64,000 nt of DNA from Limnohabitans sp. Jir72 (GTDB taxonomy: Bacteria > Pseudomonadota > Gammaproteobacteria > Burkholderiales > Burkholderiaceae_C): the NCBI RefSeq assembly GCF_003063575.1, contig NZ_NESC01000005.1:186001-250000 (forward strand). The letters run 5' to 3'. The notes below the pieces were generated by a model, which worked only from the letters and a program-made list of their open reading frames with translations, made no database searches and was not told where the DNA came from. Numbering within the stretch: position 1 is the stretch's first letter; each line of letters begins with the position of its first letter. The translations under genes and the position numbers were made by a program. Positions 54,002 to 61,710 of the stretch are shown piece after piece.

Positions 54002-55615
54002 ATGACTACAAGCACATCACGTCGGAATTTCTTTAAAAACACCGGTGCCGTATCCGCTGCGGCCATGCTGGGCGGCGTTGGCGCAGGCTTGACGGCTTGC
54101 GGCGGCGATTCATCATCCACCCCTGAAGATCCCTTGTTGGCCTTGACCGCCACTCAAGTGGTTGCAAACATCAAAAATGGCACGCTCAAGGCCGAGATCT
54201 ACATGACCGCCATGATCGCCCGCGCCAAAGCGGCCAGCGGCTTGAACGCCATGATTTTCTTGAATGAGGCTGAGGCATTGAAAGCAGCCAAAGCCATTGA
54301 CGCAGACAAAGCCGCTGGCAAAACACTGGGCGCTTTGGCTGGTTTGCCGATTGTGGTCAAAGACAACATCAACACCAAAGACATGAAGACCACAGGTGGC
54401 ACGCCTTCTCTGCGTAACCATCAACCCACAACCAATGCGCCCTCTTTGCAAAAACTCATCGATGCAGGCGCGATTGTGTTGGGTAAATCCAACCTGCACG
54501 AATGGGCTTTTGGTATCACCAGCACCAACTTCACGTTGGGCACCGACCAGTCTGGTGCTGCAGCACGTCCTTGCAAAAACCCCTACGACAACAGCCGCAT
54601 CCCAGGCGGCTCATCGGGTGGCAACGGCGTTGCCATCGCTGCGCGCTTTGCGCCAGCAGGCTTGGGCACAGACACCGGAGGGTCGACCCGTGTGCCAGCA
54701 TCGTTTTGCGGCATTGCAGGCTTTCGGCCATCGGTGGGCGACGGCGTCGGCAAAGGCCGCCGTTACCCAGACACCGCGACAGACGCGTTGCCGATCAGCA
54801 CCACACGCGACACCGTCGGCCCCATGGCTCGCACTGTTGCAGACATTGCCTTGCTCGATGCGGTCATCACTGGCGGCGCTGTGCCCACGGCCAAGGCGCT
54901 CAAAGGTCTGAAGGTCGGTATTCCCGCTGCCTTCTGGGCTGGTCTGGACGACAGCGTCAAGCCGGTGGCTGATGCAGCCAAGAAAAAGCTGGCCGATGCG
55001 GGCGTTGTGTTTGTGGATGCCGACTTGACCGGCATCATGGCGCTCAACGACTCGATGTCTTTTCCGATTGCATTGCATGAACCCGTTGCGGCCATCCCCG
55101 CCTATTTGACCGCCAACAACGCGCCAGTCACCACCGTTGCTCAAGTGCAGGCCGGATTGGCCAGCCCTGACGTGGCAGGTGCTTTTGGCGCGATTGCAGG
55201 CGATGTTTTTGCCGACCCTTATGCCGCTGCCATGGTCCCCTTGACAGGTGGCCGGGCACAATTGCAAAAACTCTACAAAGACTACTTTGCGGCCCAAGGC
55301 GTGGAGTGTGTGTTGTTCCCAACGACCATCTTGGCAGCGCCAAGAATCGATGCCGCCAATGGCTCCAAAAACCTCAGCTATACCGTCGGTGGTGTTGAAC
55401 AAAAGGACAAAGATACTTTCGGCACTTGCATCCGCAACACCGACCCTTGCACCAATGCAGGTATCCCCAGTTTGTCCATACCTGCAGGCCTGACAGCTGG
55501 CGGCTTGCCCGTGGGCATGCAGATTGACGGCCCATTGGGCTCAGACACCAACTTGCTGGCCATCGGCATGGGCATGGAAGCGCAGTGGGGCTCGGTCAAA
55601 GCGCCAGCGGTCTGA
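54002..55615 (+). CDS. Tat-exported lipoprotein amidase (amidase signature family)
   Basis: A 537-residue amidase signature enzyme. A twin-arginine signal (SRRNFFKN, residues 6-13) leads into a lipobox LTAC (Cys33), so it is exported folded and anchored as a lipoprotein. The full Ser-cisSer-Lys triad is visible: Lys120 (GLPIVVKDNI), cis-Ser204 in PGGSSGGN and nucleophile Ser228 in DTGGSTRVP. It hydrolyses an amide whose identity is unknown; the closest types act on peptide amides, acylamides or aryl amides. Residues 33-45 form a Ser/Gly spacer. The ATG at 54002 follows AAGAG. It is probably controlled by the LuxR-type protein next door. Confidence 0.9.
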   Translation: MTTSTSRRNFFKNTGAVSAAAMLGGVGAGLTACGGDSSSTPEDPLLALTATQVVANIKNGTLKAEIYMTAMIARAKAASGLNAMIFLNEAEALKAAKAIDADKAAGKTLGALAGLPIVVKDNINTKDMKTTGGTPSLRNHQPTTNAPSLQKLIDAGAIVLGKSNLHEWAFGITSTNFTLGTDQSGAAARPCKNPYDNSRIPGGSSGGNGVAIAARFAPAGLGTDTGGSTRVPASFCGIAGFRPSVGDGVGKGRRYPDTATDALPISTTRDTVGPMARTVADIALLDAVITGGAVPTAKALKGLKVGIPAAFWAGLDDSVKPVADAAKKKLADAGVVFVDADLTGIMALNDSMSFPIALHEPVAAIPAYLTANNAPVTTVAQVQAGLASPDVAGAFGAIAGDVFADPYAAAMVPLTGGRAQLQKLYKDYFAAQGVECVLFPTTILAAPRIDAANGSKNLSYTVGGVEQKDKDTFGTCIRNTDPCTNAGIPSLSIPAGLTAGGLPVGMQIDGPLGSDTNLLAIGMGMEAQWGSVKAPAV

Positions 55616-55626
55616 TGCTTTGAAAA

Positions 55627-55658
55627 ACGCGAGGCCTTTGAGAGGCCTTGCGTCTTTT
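55627..55658. terminator. hairpin terminator between convergent amidase and FAD-oxidase genes
   Basis: ACGC-G-AGGCCT (55627-55637) pairs with AGGCCT-T-GCGT (55643-55653) with one G-T wobble, followed by CTTTT. Confidence 0.8.
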
Positions 55659-57084
55659 ACATCGAAAAAATCTTCCCCGGGTTCATGATGTTGTGCGGGT
55701 CCAGCGCGCGCTTGATGGTGCGCATCATGTCCACCGCGCCTTCGCCGGTTTCGGTGCGCAAAAAGTCCATTTTGTGCAGGCCAATGCCGTGCTCGCCCGT
55801 GCAGGTGCCGCCCAAGCGCAGGGCGCGGTTGACCAGTTGCTGATTTAAAGCTTCGGCGGTGGCGCATTCCTCGGGGTTGTTGGGGTCGATCAGGTAACCG
55901 AAGTGGAAGTTGCCGTCGCCCACGTGGCCGACCAAGAAGTAGGGGATGCCGCTGGCATCGGTTTCGGTCACCGAGTCCAGCAGGCAATCGGCCAGGCGGC
56001 TGATGGGCACGCAGGTGTCGGTGCTGATGGCGCGGCAGCCGGGGCGGCTTTGCACGGCGGCAAAGTAGGCGTTGTGCCGGGCTGTCCACAGGCGCGTGCG
56101 CTCTTCGGGGGTGGTGGCCCATTCAAAAGCGTTGCCACCGAATTCGCTGGCGATCTCTTGCACCGTCTCGGCTTGTTCTTTCACGCCCGCAGGCGAGCCG
56201 TGGAACTCCATCAGCAGCAGCGCCTCTTCGCGCAGGCCTAACTTGGCATAGGCGTTCACCATGCGCACGGTGTTGTGGTCGATCAGCTCCACGCGTGCAA
56301 TCGGCACGCCCAGCTGGATGGTCTGGATCACGGTGTGCACCGCCGCCTCGATGCTCGGGAACGAGCAGATCGCGGCCGAAATGGCTTCGGGCAGTGGGTA
56401 CAGGCGCACGGTGATTTCGGTCATCACGCCCAGCGTGCCTTCGCTGCCCACCATCAGGCGTGTGAGGTCGTAGCCCGCGCTCGACTTCTTGGCGCGGGTG
56501 CCGGTGCGAATGACTTCGCCTTGGGCGGTGACCACTTCGAGCGCCAGCACGTTCTCGCGCATGGTGCCGTAGCGCACGGCGTTGGTGCCGCTGGCCCGAG
56601 TGGCGCTCATGCCGCCAATCGTGGCGTCGGCACCCGGATCGATCGGGAAAAACAGCCCGGTGGATTTGATCTCTTCATTCAGCTGCTTGCGCGTCACGCC
56701 CGGCTGCACCGTCACCGTCAGGTCTTCGGCGTTGATGGCCAGCACTTTGTTCATGCGCATCAGGTCGATGCTGATGCCGCCTTGCACCGCCAGCAAATGG
56801 CCTTCTAGTGAGGAACCCACGCCAAAGGGAATGACGGGCACCTTGTGCTCGGCGCACAGTTTGACCGCATCGGCCACATCCTGTGTGTTTTCAGCAAACA
56901 CCACCGCAGCCGGTGGCGGCACATGGGTGAAAGCCGATTCGTCACGGCCGTGCTGCTCGCGGATCACCAAAGCGGTGGAGCAGTTGTCACCAAAGCGGGC
57001 CTTGAGCGCGGCTAAAAAGGCTTCGGGCACAGCGCGTTGCGCAATTTCGGGGGCCAGGTGGGCGGCGGGGGTGGGGGCGTTCAT
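55657..57084 (-). CDS. FAD-linked oxidase (GlcD/D-lactate dehydrogenase-like)
   Basis: A 475-residue VAO/PCMH-type flavoprotein. The FAD domain shows VPVIPFGVGSSLEGHLLAVQGGISIDLMRMN and GADATIGGMSATRASGTNAVRYGTMRENVL; the C-terminal cap carries LVGHVGDGNFHFGYLIDP and GGTCTGEHGIGLHKMDFL, with histidines typical of D-2-hydroxyacid dehydrogenases. It probably oxidises D-lactate, glycolate or another D-2-hydroxyacid. The ATG at 57084 has GGAGA upstream. It is monocistronic and divergent from the adenosyltransferase gene. Confidence 0.92.
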   Translation of the reverse strand: MNAPTPAAHLAPEIAQRAVPEAFLAALKARFGDNCSTALVIREQHGRDESAFTHVPPPAAVVFAENTQDVADAVKLCAEHKVPVIPFGVGSSLEGHLLAVQGGISIDLMRMNKVLAINAEDLTVTVQPGVTRKQLNEEIKSTGLFFPIDPGADATIGGMSATRASGTNAVRYGTMRENVLALEVVTAQGEVIRTGTRAKKSSAGYDLTRLMVGSEGTLGVMTEITVRLYPLPEAISAAICSFPSIEAAVHTVIQTIQLGVPIARVELIDHNTVRMVNAYAKLGLREEALLLMEFHGSPAGVKEQAETVQEIASEFGGNAFEWATTPEERTRLWTARHNAYFAAVQSRPGCRAISTDTCVPISRLADCLLDSVTETDASGIPYFLVGHVGDGNFHFGYLIDPNNPEECATAEALNQQLVNRALRLGGTCTGEHGIGLHKMDFLRTETGEGAVDMMRTIKRALDPHNIMNPGKIFSM

Positions 57085-57211
57085 AGGGTGTCTCCGGTGG
57101 TGGCGGGGCAAGGCCGCCAGACATGCTGAACGGCAGTTTACGCCGCAAATACAGGCCTTGCTGTCCGTTGTCAGACAAGTTGCAGCCACTTGGCTGACAA
57201 TCAACCCTCTT

Positions 57212-57241
57212 TGTAGGAGCCCACCCCCGTGGGCGATTTTT
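57212..57241. repeat. REP-like palindromic element
   Basis: TGTAGGAG followed by GCCCAC-CCCC-GTGGGC and GATTTTT, in the divergent spacer before the adenosyltransferase gene. The GTAGGAG head plus GC-rich palindrome resembles dispersed REP elements of Pseudomonas and some Burkholderiales. I saw no second copy in the window. It could also act as a terminator or attenuator. Confidence 0.4.
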
Positions 57242-57283
57242 CACACCCTCCACGCCTGGGCCAACAAAAAAGAGAGCAACACC

Positions 57284-57844
57284 ATGGGCAACCGACTCAC
57301 ACAAATCGCCACCCGCACCGGCGACAACGGCACCACTGGCCTGGGCAACAACCAGCGCGTGTCCAAAAACAGCCTGCGCGTGCACGCCATGGGCGAGGTG
57401 GACGAATTGAACTCCAACATTGGCGTGTTGCTGTGCGAAGACATGCCTTCTGATGTGCGCGAGGTGCTGGTGGAAGTCCAGCACCAACTCTTCAACCTGG
57501 GTGGCGAGCTGTCGATTCCCGGCTTTGAGCTGCTCAAGGAAGAAGCGGTGGCGGCGCTCGACGAGGCCCTTGAAAAATACAACGCTCAGCTGCCCAAGTT
57601 GGAAGAGTTCATCTTGCCCGCAGGCACTCGAGGTGCGGCCCACGCCCATGTGTGCCGCACCGTGGCTCGCCGTGCTGAGCGCGCTTGCGTGGCGCTGGGC
57701 AATGAAGAGGCTCTGAACGATACCCCTCGGCAGTACCTTAACCGCTTGTCAGACTTGATGTTTGTGCTGGCCCGCGTGCTCAACCGTGTCAACGGGGGTG
57801 ACGATGTGTACTGGAAAAGTCAGCGCATGAAGACCGCAGGGTGA
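57284..57844 (+). CDS. PduO-type cob(I)yrinic acid a,c-diamide adenosyltransferase
   Basis: A 186-residue enzyme that makes adenosylcobalamin from cob(I)alamin and ATP. The ATP-binding N-terminus TRTGDNGTTGLGNNQRVSKN (9-28) and VDELNSNIG, and the C-terminal RTVARRAERACVALGNEE ... PRQYLNRLSDLMFVLARVLN are the family signature. The frame is open from 56582, but everything upstream is antisense to the FAD-oxidase gene, and the ATG at 57284 matches the family start. It lies 90 bases before the acetoacetyl-CoA synthetase gene. Confidence 0.95.
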   Translation: MGNRLTQIATRTGDNGTTGLGNNQRVSKNSLRVHAMGEVDELNSNIGVLLCEDMPSDVREVLVEVQHQLFNLGGELSIPGFELLKEEAVAALDEALEKYNAQLPKLEEFILPAGTRGAAHAHVCRTVARRAERACVALGNEEALNDTPRQYLNRLSDLMFVLARVLNRVNGGDDVYWKSQRMKTAG

Positions 57845-57934
57845 TGCTGTTCTGAACCCGCCCTGTCACTTATGTGTACGTTGGCGGGTTTGACCGAGTG
57901 ACAACGGTGCATACCCGCTGATACCCTCAGCCCC

Positions 57935-60028
57935 ATGAACACCGCTGTAACTCCGAGCCCAGCACCTTATGTGCCCCAGATCCGTCTTTACCAAAACTGG
58001 CTGCGCGACCAACGCGGCCTGACCTTCGACACCTACAACGAGCTCTGGCACTGGTCGGTGAGTGAGCTCGACGCGTTCTGGCAAAGCATCTGGGATTACT
58101 TTGAGATGCAGTCGCCCACCCCGCACACGGCGGTGCTGGCCAACAACGCCATGCCGGGTGCCAAGTGGTTCCCAGGTGCCAAGACCAACTACGCACAGCA
58201 GGTGCTGCGCCATGTGCAGGCAGCCCACGCAGCGGGGTTCCCGGCGGTCATCAGCATCAACGAAAAAGGCCTGCGCCGCGAAATGAGCTGGCCTGAGCTG
58301 CGCCGCCAAGTGGCCGCCATGGCCCTGCACCTGCAAGCCCAAGGCGTGCAACCGGGCGACCGCGTGGCCGCTTACCTGCCCAACATCCCTGAGGCCATGG
58401 TGGCGTTTTTGGCCACCATCAGCGTGGGCGGCGTGTGGAGCATTTGCGCGCCCGACATGGGCACCAATGCCGTGCTGGACCGCTTCAAGCAGATCGAACC
58501 CAAGATCTTGATCGCCGTGGACGGCGTGAGCTACGGCGGCCGCGACTTTGACCGCATGGCCGTGGTGCAGGAACTCAAGGACGCGCTGCCTAGCGTACAG
58601 CACGTCATCATCCACGATAACCTGGGCACCGTGGACATTGCCCAGTGCGATGTGGCCGCGAGCGTGCCCATGTCGGTCGTCACGGCCCGTGACGACGCCG
58701 ATGTGCAGGCTTTCGAGCCCATGTGGCTGCCTTTTGACCACCCGCTGTGGATTGTTTATTCGAGCGGCACCACCGGCTTGCCCAAGCCCATCGTGCATGG
58801 CCACGGCGGCACTGTGATCGTGGCGCTGGCCAACAAAATTTTGCACAACGACGTGGGCTGCAGTTACCACCCCAACAGCTTTGGTGAGCGCTTTCACTGG
58901 TACAGCTCCACCGGCTGGGTCATGTGGAATGCCCAAGTGGCGGGCTTGCTCAATGGCGTGACCTGCGTGATTTACGACGGCAACCCTGGCGGCAGCAAAG
59001 ACAACCCCGACTGGGGCATTTTGTGGCGCATGGCGTCCGAAGAAAAAGTCACCTTTTTTGGGGCCGGCGCTGCCTTCTTTGCCAACTGCCAAAAAGTCGG
59101 GGTCGACCTCTCGCGTTGTGGCGACCTGTCGCTGATTCGCGCCTTGGGCACGACGGGTTCGCCCTTGTCACCCGAGACGCAAAGCTGGGGCACTGAAGAG
59201 TTCAAGAAGATCGGCACTGACATCTGGTGGTGCAACATCTCGGGCGGCACCGACTTTGCGGGCGCCTTTGTGGGCGGCCACCGCGAGCTGCCGCAAGAGC
59301 CCGGCGTGATGCAGTGCCGCATGCTGGGCGCGGCGGTCGAATCGTGGAACGAAGCCGGCGTGCCGGTCAAGGGCGAAGTGGGCGAGTTGGTTTGCACGCA
59401 GCCCATTCCCTCGATGCCGCTGTACTTTTGGGGCGACAAAGAAAACGCCCGTTACCTGAGCAGTTACTTTGAGATGTACCCCGCAGGCCACGGTCGAAAG
59501 CCCGGTGGCGGCGACGGCCCGGCCAGCATGGGGGGCGTTTGGCGTCACGGCGACTGGCTGCGCATCGGCAACGCGCAAGGCGAGGGCGAAGGCTGCGTGA
59601 TCTTTGGCCGCAGCGACGCCACCATCAACCGCCACGGCTTGCGCATGGGCACCAGCGAGCTGTACAGCGCTGTTGAGGCCCTGCCCGAAGTCATGGACTC
59701 GATGGTCGTCGATCTGGAGTACCTGGGCAAAGAAAGCTACATGCCGCTGTTTGTGGTGCTGCGCCCGGGCACGACGCTGGACGATGCGCTCAAAGCCAAG
59801 CTCAACAACGCCATCAAGGTAGCGCTCAGCCCGCGATTTATCCCGAATGAGATCTTCCAAGTCGCCGAGATCCCGCGTACCCTGTCTGGCAAAAAGCAGG
59901 AACTGCCTATCAAGAAATTGATGCTTGGTCAGCCGCTCGAAAAAGTCGTCAACAAAGACGCCATGGCTAACCCGGGCTGCTTGGATTGGTATGTGGCATT
60001 AGCCCGGCAGCATCTGAACAAGAACTGA
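57935..60028 (+). CDS. acetoacetyl-CoA synthetase
   Basis: A 697-residue adenylate-forming enzyme, acetoacetate-CoA ligase type: N-terminal acetyl-CoA-synthetase-like extension, AMP-binding P-loop SSGTTGLPKPIVHG (about 275), the motif WHW-like YSSTGWVMWN, and C-terminal NRHGLRMGTSELYSAVE with the acylatable-lysine region LSGKKQELPIKKL. It activates acetoacetate for PHB or ketone-body recycling. Length and motifs fit AacS rather than Acs, which is shorter in the N-terminus. It is followed by a terminator. Confidence 0.93.
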   Translation: MNTAVTPSPAPYVPQIRLYQNWLRDQRGLTFDTYNELWHWSVSELDAFWQSIWDYFEMQSPTPHTAVLANNAMPGAKWFPGAKTNYAQQVLRHVQAAHAAGFPAVISINEKGLRREMSWPELRRQVAAMALHLQAQGVQPGDRVAAYLPNIPEAMVAFLATISVGGVWSICAPDMGTNAVLDRFKQIEPKILIAVDGVSYGGRDFDRMAVVQELKDALPSVQHVIIHDNLGTVDIAQCDVAASVPMSVVTARDDADVQAFEPMWLPFDHPLWIVYSSGTTGLPKPIVHGHGGTVIVALANKILHNDVGCSYHPNSFGERFHWYSSTGWVMWNAQVAGLLNGVTCVIYDGNPGGSKDNPDWGILWRMASEEKVTFFGAGAAFFANCQKVGVDLSRCGDLSLIRALGTTGSPLSPETQSWGTEEFKKIGTDIWWCNISGGTDFAGAFVGGHRELPQEPGVMQCRMLGAAVESWNEAGVPVKGEVGELVCTQPIPSMPLYFWGDKENARYLSSYFEMYPAGHGRKPGGGDGPASMGGVWRHGDWLRIGNAQGEGEGCVIFGRSDATINRHGLRMGTSELYSAVEALPEVMDSMVVDLEYLGKESYMPLFVVLRPGTTLDDALKAKLNNAIKVALSPRFIPNEIFQVAEIPRTLSGKKQELPIKKLMLGQPLEKVVNKDAMANPGCLDWYVALARQHLNKN

Positions 60029-60043
60029 ACGACCTGTTCAAAA

Positions 60044-60072
60044 AAGCGACCGCCAAGGGCGGTGGCTTTTTT
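60044..60072. terminator. bidirectional hairpin terminator
   Basis: AGCGACCGC (60045-60053) pairs with GCGGTGGCT (60059-60067) with one mismatch, flanked by an A-run on the left and T-run on the right, serving both convergent transcripts. Confidence 0.75.
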
Positions 60073-60109
60073 CAGCTTGTGTCAGCGTCTCGGTCAGTGC
60101 CATGAGATG

Positions 60110-60973
60110 TCAAGGCGCTGCCAATGTCAGACCGTGCGACTTGAACAGCTTGAGCAGTTCACCTCGTTCGCGCAAGGTGGTCAGCGCGTTGTCCAAGGCA
60201 GTAGCAAGTTCCTTGTTGTCTGCTTTCACGGCCATGCCCAAGGGCCAGCCGTTGGGCATGACGCCAGGTAAAGTCAGTGAGGACAGTGCCCAGGGTTGCT
60301 TGTCCTTGTGCGCAAAGATGGCAGCTTCTGCTTGAGCGCGGCTCACAAATGCGGCATCGAATGAGCCTGTCAACACTTGCTTTGCCGCTTCAATGCCGTC
60401 CTTGAAGATGGAAACTTGCTGGCGCAGCAAGCCGCCTTTGTAGCCCATCAAGGCGCTGGCTGCGCCACTGCCTTGTTCTGCTGCGATCTTGCGTTGGATC
60501 AGGTCTTCGGGGTTGTAGACGGAGTTGAGTCGCTCGGTGTTGTGTAAAACCACCAGATGTTCGCGAACATAAGCACCAAAGATGTGGGCCTGTTTGTTTT
60601 CGTTCATCAAATACCGGTCTACAGGCACGTGCAGCATCATGTCTGCGGGGCCATAGCCCAGGTAATGGCCTTTCCAGACCATGTTGCGCAGATCATCGTT
60701 CATGTTTTCGCCGGCATCAAATGGCAGCAACGACAACTTCAGGCCAAGCTGGCTGGCCAGCGCTTGTGCCAAGCTGATGTCCAATCCCGACATGTCTTGA
60801 CCCGTACCATCTGAATATGGGGCGTTGTCTTTGTAAACCGCCACCTTCAGGGTCCCACTCGCTCTGATTTTTTCAATGGGGCTGGGCTCTTGTGACCAGC
60901 TTGGCGTGGCGCACACCAAGGACAGCATGCCCAGCACTTGGCGGCGGGTGAGGTGCGAAAGGGGTGTTGTCAA
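60110..60973 (-). CDS. quinoprotein dehydrogenase-associated substrate-binding protein
   Basis: A 287-residue periplasmic binding-protein fold (SBP family 3-like): N-terminal export signal containing TRRQVLGMLSLVCATPSWSQ, then LKVAVYKDNAPYSDGTGQDMSGLDISLAQALA and WKGHYLGYGPADMMLHVPV, segments typical of the family encoded with PQQ-dependent alcohol dehydrogenases. Its exact role is unclear; it may help assemble or supply the dehydrogenase. TTG at 60973 is chosen because GGAGA lies six bases upstream; the frame is open to 61027. It follows the cytochrome gene and is probably in one operon with it. Confidence 0.8.
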   Translation of the reverse strand: MTTPLSHLTRRQVLGMLSLVCATPSWSQEPSPIEKIRASGTLKVAVYKDNAPYSDGTGQDMSGLDISLAQALASQLGLKLSLLPFDAGENMNDDLRNMVWKGHYLGYGPADMMLHVPVDRYLMNENKQAHIFGAYVREHLVVLHNTERLNSVYNPEDLIQRKIAAEQGSGAASALMGYKGGLLRQQVSIFKDGIEAAKQVLTGSFDAAFVSRAQAEAAIFAHKDKQPWALSSLTLPGVMPNGWPLGMAVKADNKELATALDNALTTLRERGELLKLFKSHGLTLAAP

Positions 60974-61004
60974 TGCATTCTCCGGTAGGTCAGCGAGTGT
61001 GACA

Positions 61005-61496
61005 TCAGGGTTGGCGGCGCGTCTCAAGGTAAGTCTTGATCGACCAGATGGCCTCTTGCGTCAGGATGCCTTCGAACGGGGGCATGTAAACCCGGCCATC
61101 GCGGGTGCGGCCACGGCGTACGGTGGCGACAAAATATTCGTCCATTTCTTGATGGCAAGCTTGTTTCTTGGCCGCATCCTTCAGGTCCGAGCAGTCACGG
61201 TCGAGCATGCGCAGATCGGGTGAAATGCCGCCAGAAATGGCTTCCAGGCCGTGGCAACGAGCGCAGTTCTGGTTGTAGGCTGATGTACCGATGCGCAGCG
61301 CTTCGGCTTGGGCAGGCCCTGTTGAGAAAGGGTTGGCATCGCGCCACTTTGGACCCAACTGCGGCAGGCTTGAGGTGTCTACCGATTGTGGGACGACATC
61401 CCCATGTGCGAAGACCGTTGTTCCACACAACATGGTGAGGCTCAGCAGCAGCATTTGGAAAATCCGACGAAGGGGTGTGTTCAGGTACGCGAGCAT
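61005..61496 (-). CDS. PedF-like cytochrome c (c-550 type)
   Basis: A monohaem c-type cytochrome with signal peptide (LLLSLTMLCGTTVFAHG) and one CARCH haem-binding motif in YNQNCARCHGLEAISGG; the axial Met is probably in VYMPPFEGILT. It matches the cytochromes that accept electrons from PQQ-dependent ethanol dehydrogenases. Start is uncertain: ATG 61496 is listed, ATG 61517 would add seven residues, and neither has a strong ribosome-binding site. A sigma-54 promoter match lies just upstream. Confidence 0.85.
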   Translation of the reverse strand: MLAYLNTPLRRIFQMLLLSLTMLCGTTVFAHGDVVPQSVDTSSLPQLGPKWRDANPFSTGPAQAEALRIGTSAYNQNCARCHGLEAISGGISPDLRMLDRDCSDLKDAAKKQACHQEMDEYFVATVRRGRTRDGRVYMPPFEGILTQEAIWSIKTYLETRRQP

Positions 61497-61549
61497 GACG
61501 AGGTCTTTCAGAAGCATTTGAAATTACAAAAACGATCAACTGTGATGAC

Positions 61550-61565
61550 AGCAATTTCCAAGCCA
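61550..61565 (-). promoter_or_regulatory. sigma-54 promoter (-24/-12) for the cytochrome operon
   Basis: Minus strand TGGCTT-GGAAA-TTGCT, with the invariant GG and GC at the correct spacing, directed at the cytochrome gene. The divergent gene encodes a sigma-54 activator. Confidence 0.7.
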
Positions 61566-61582
61566 ATCGATGTCGTCTAGAA

Positions 61583-61601
61583 GTGTGTCAAATTGACACA
61601 C
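61583..61601. promoter_or_regulatory. 19-bp palindrome, candidate activator-binding site
   Basis: GTGTGTCAAATTGACACAC: eight-base perfect arms with a three-base centre, 17 bases upstream of the -24 element of the sigma-54 promoter and in the spacer shared with the activator gene. Confidence 0.65.
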
Positions 61602-61710
61602 ACTGACTGCTTTCTGACTGCGTTCACAAGGGTTAAAACCGATGGATGCTGTTGCGTTCTGGTGCAAAAATATTTGATATCAAGCAACGGTGATCAAACG
61701 AGTGGACCAG

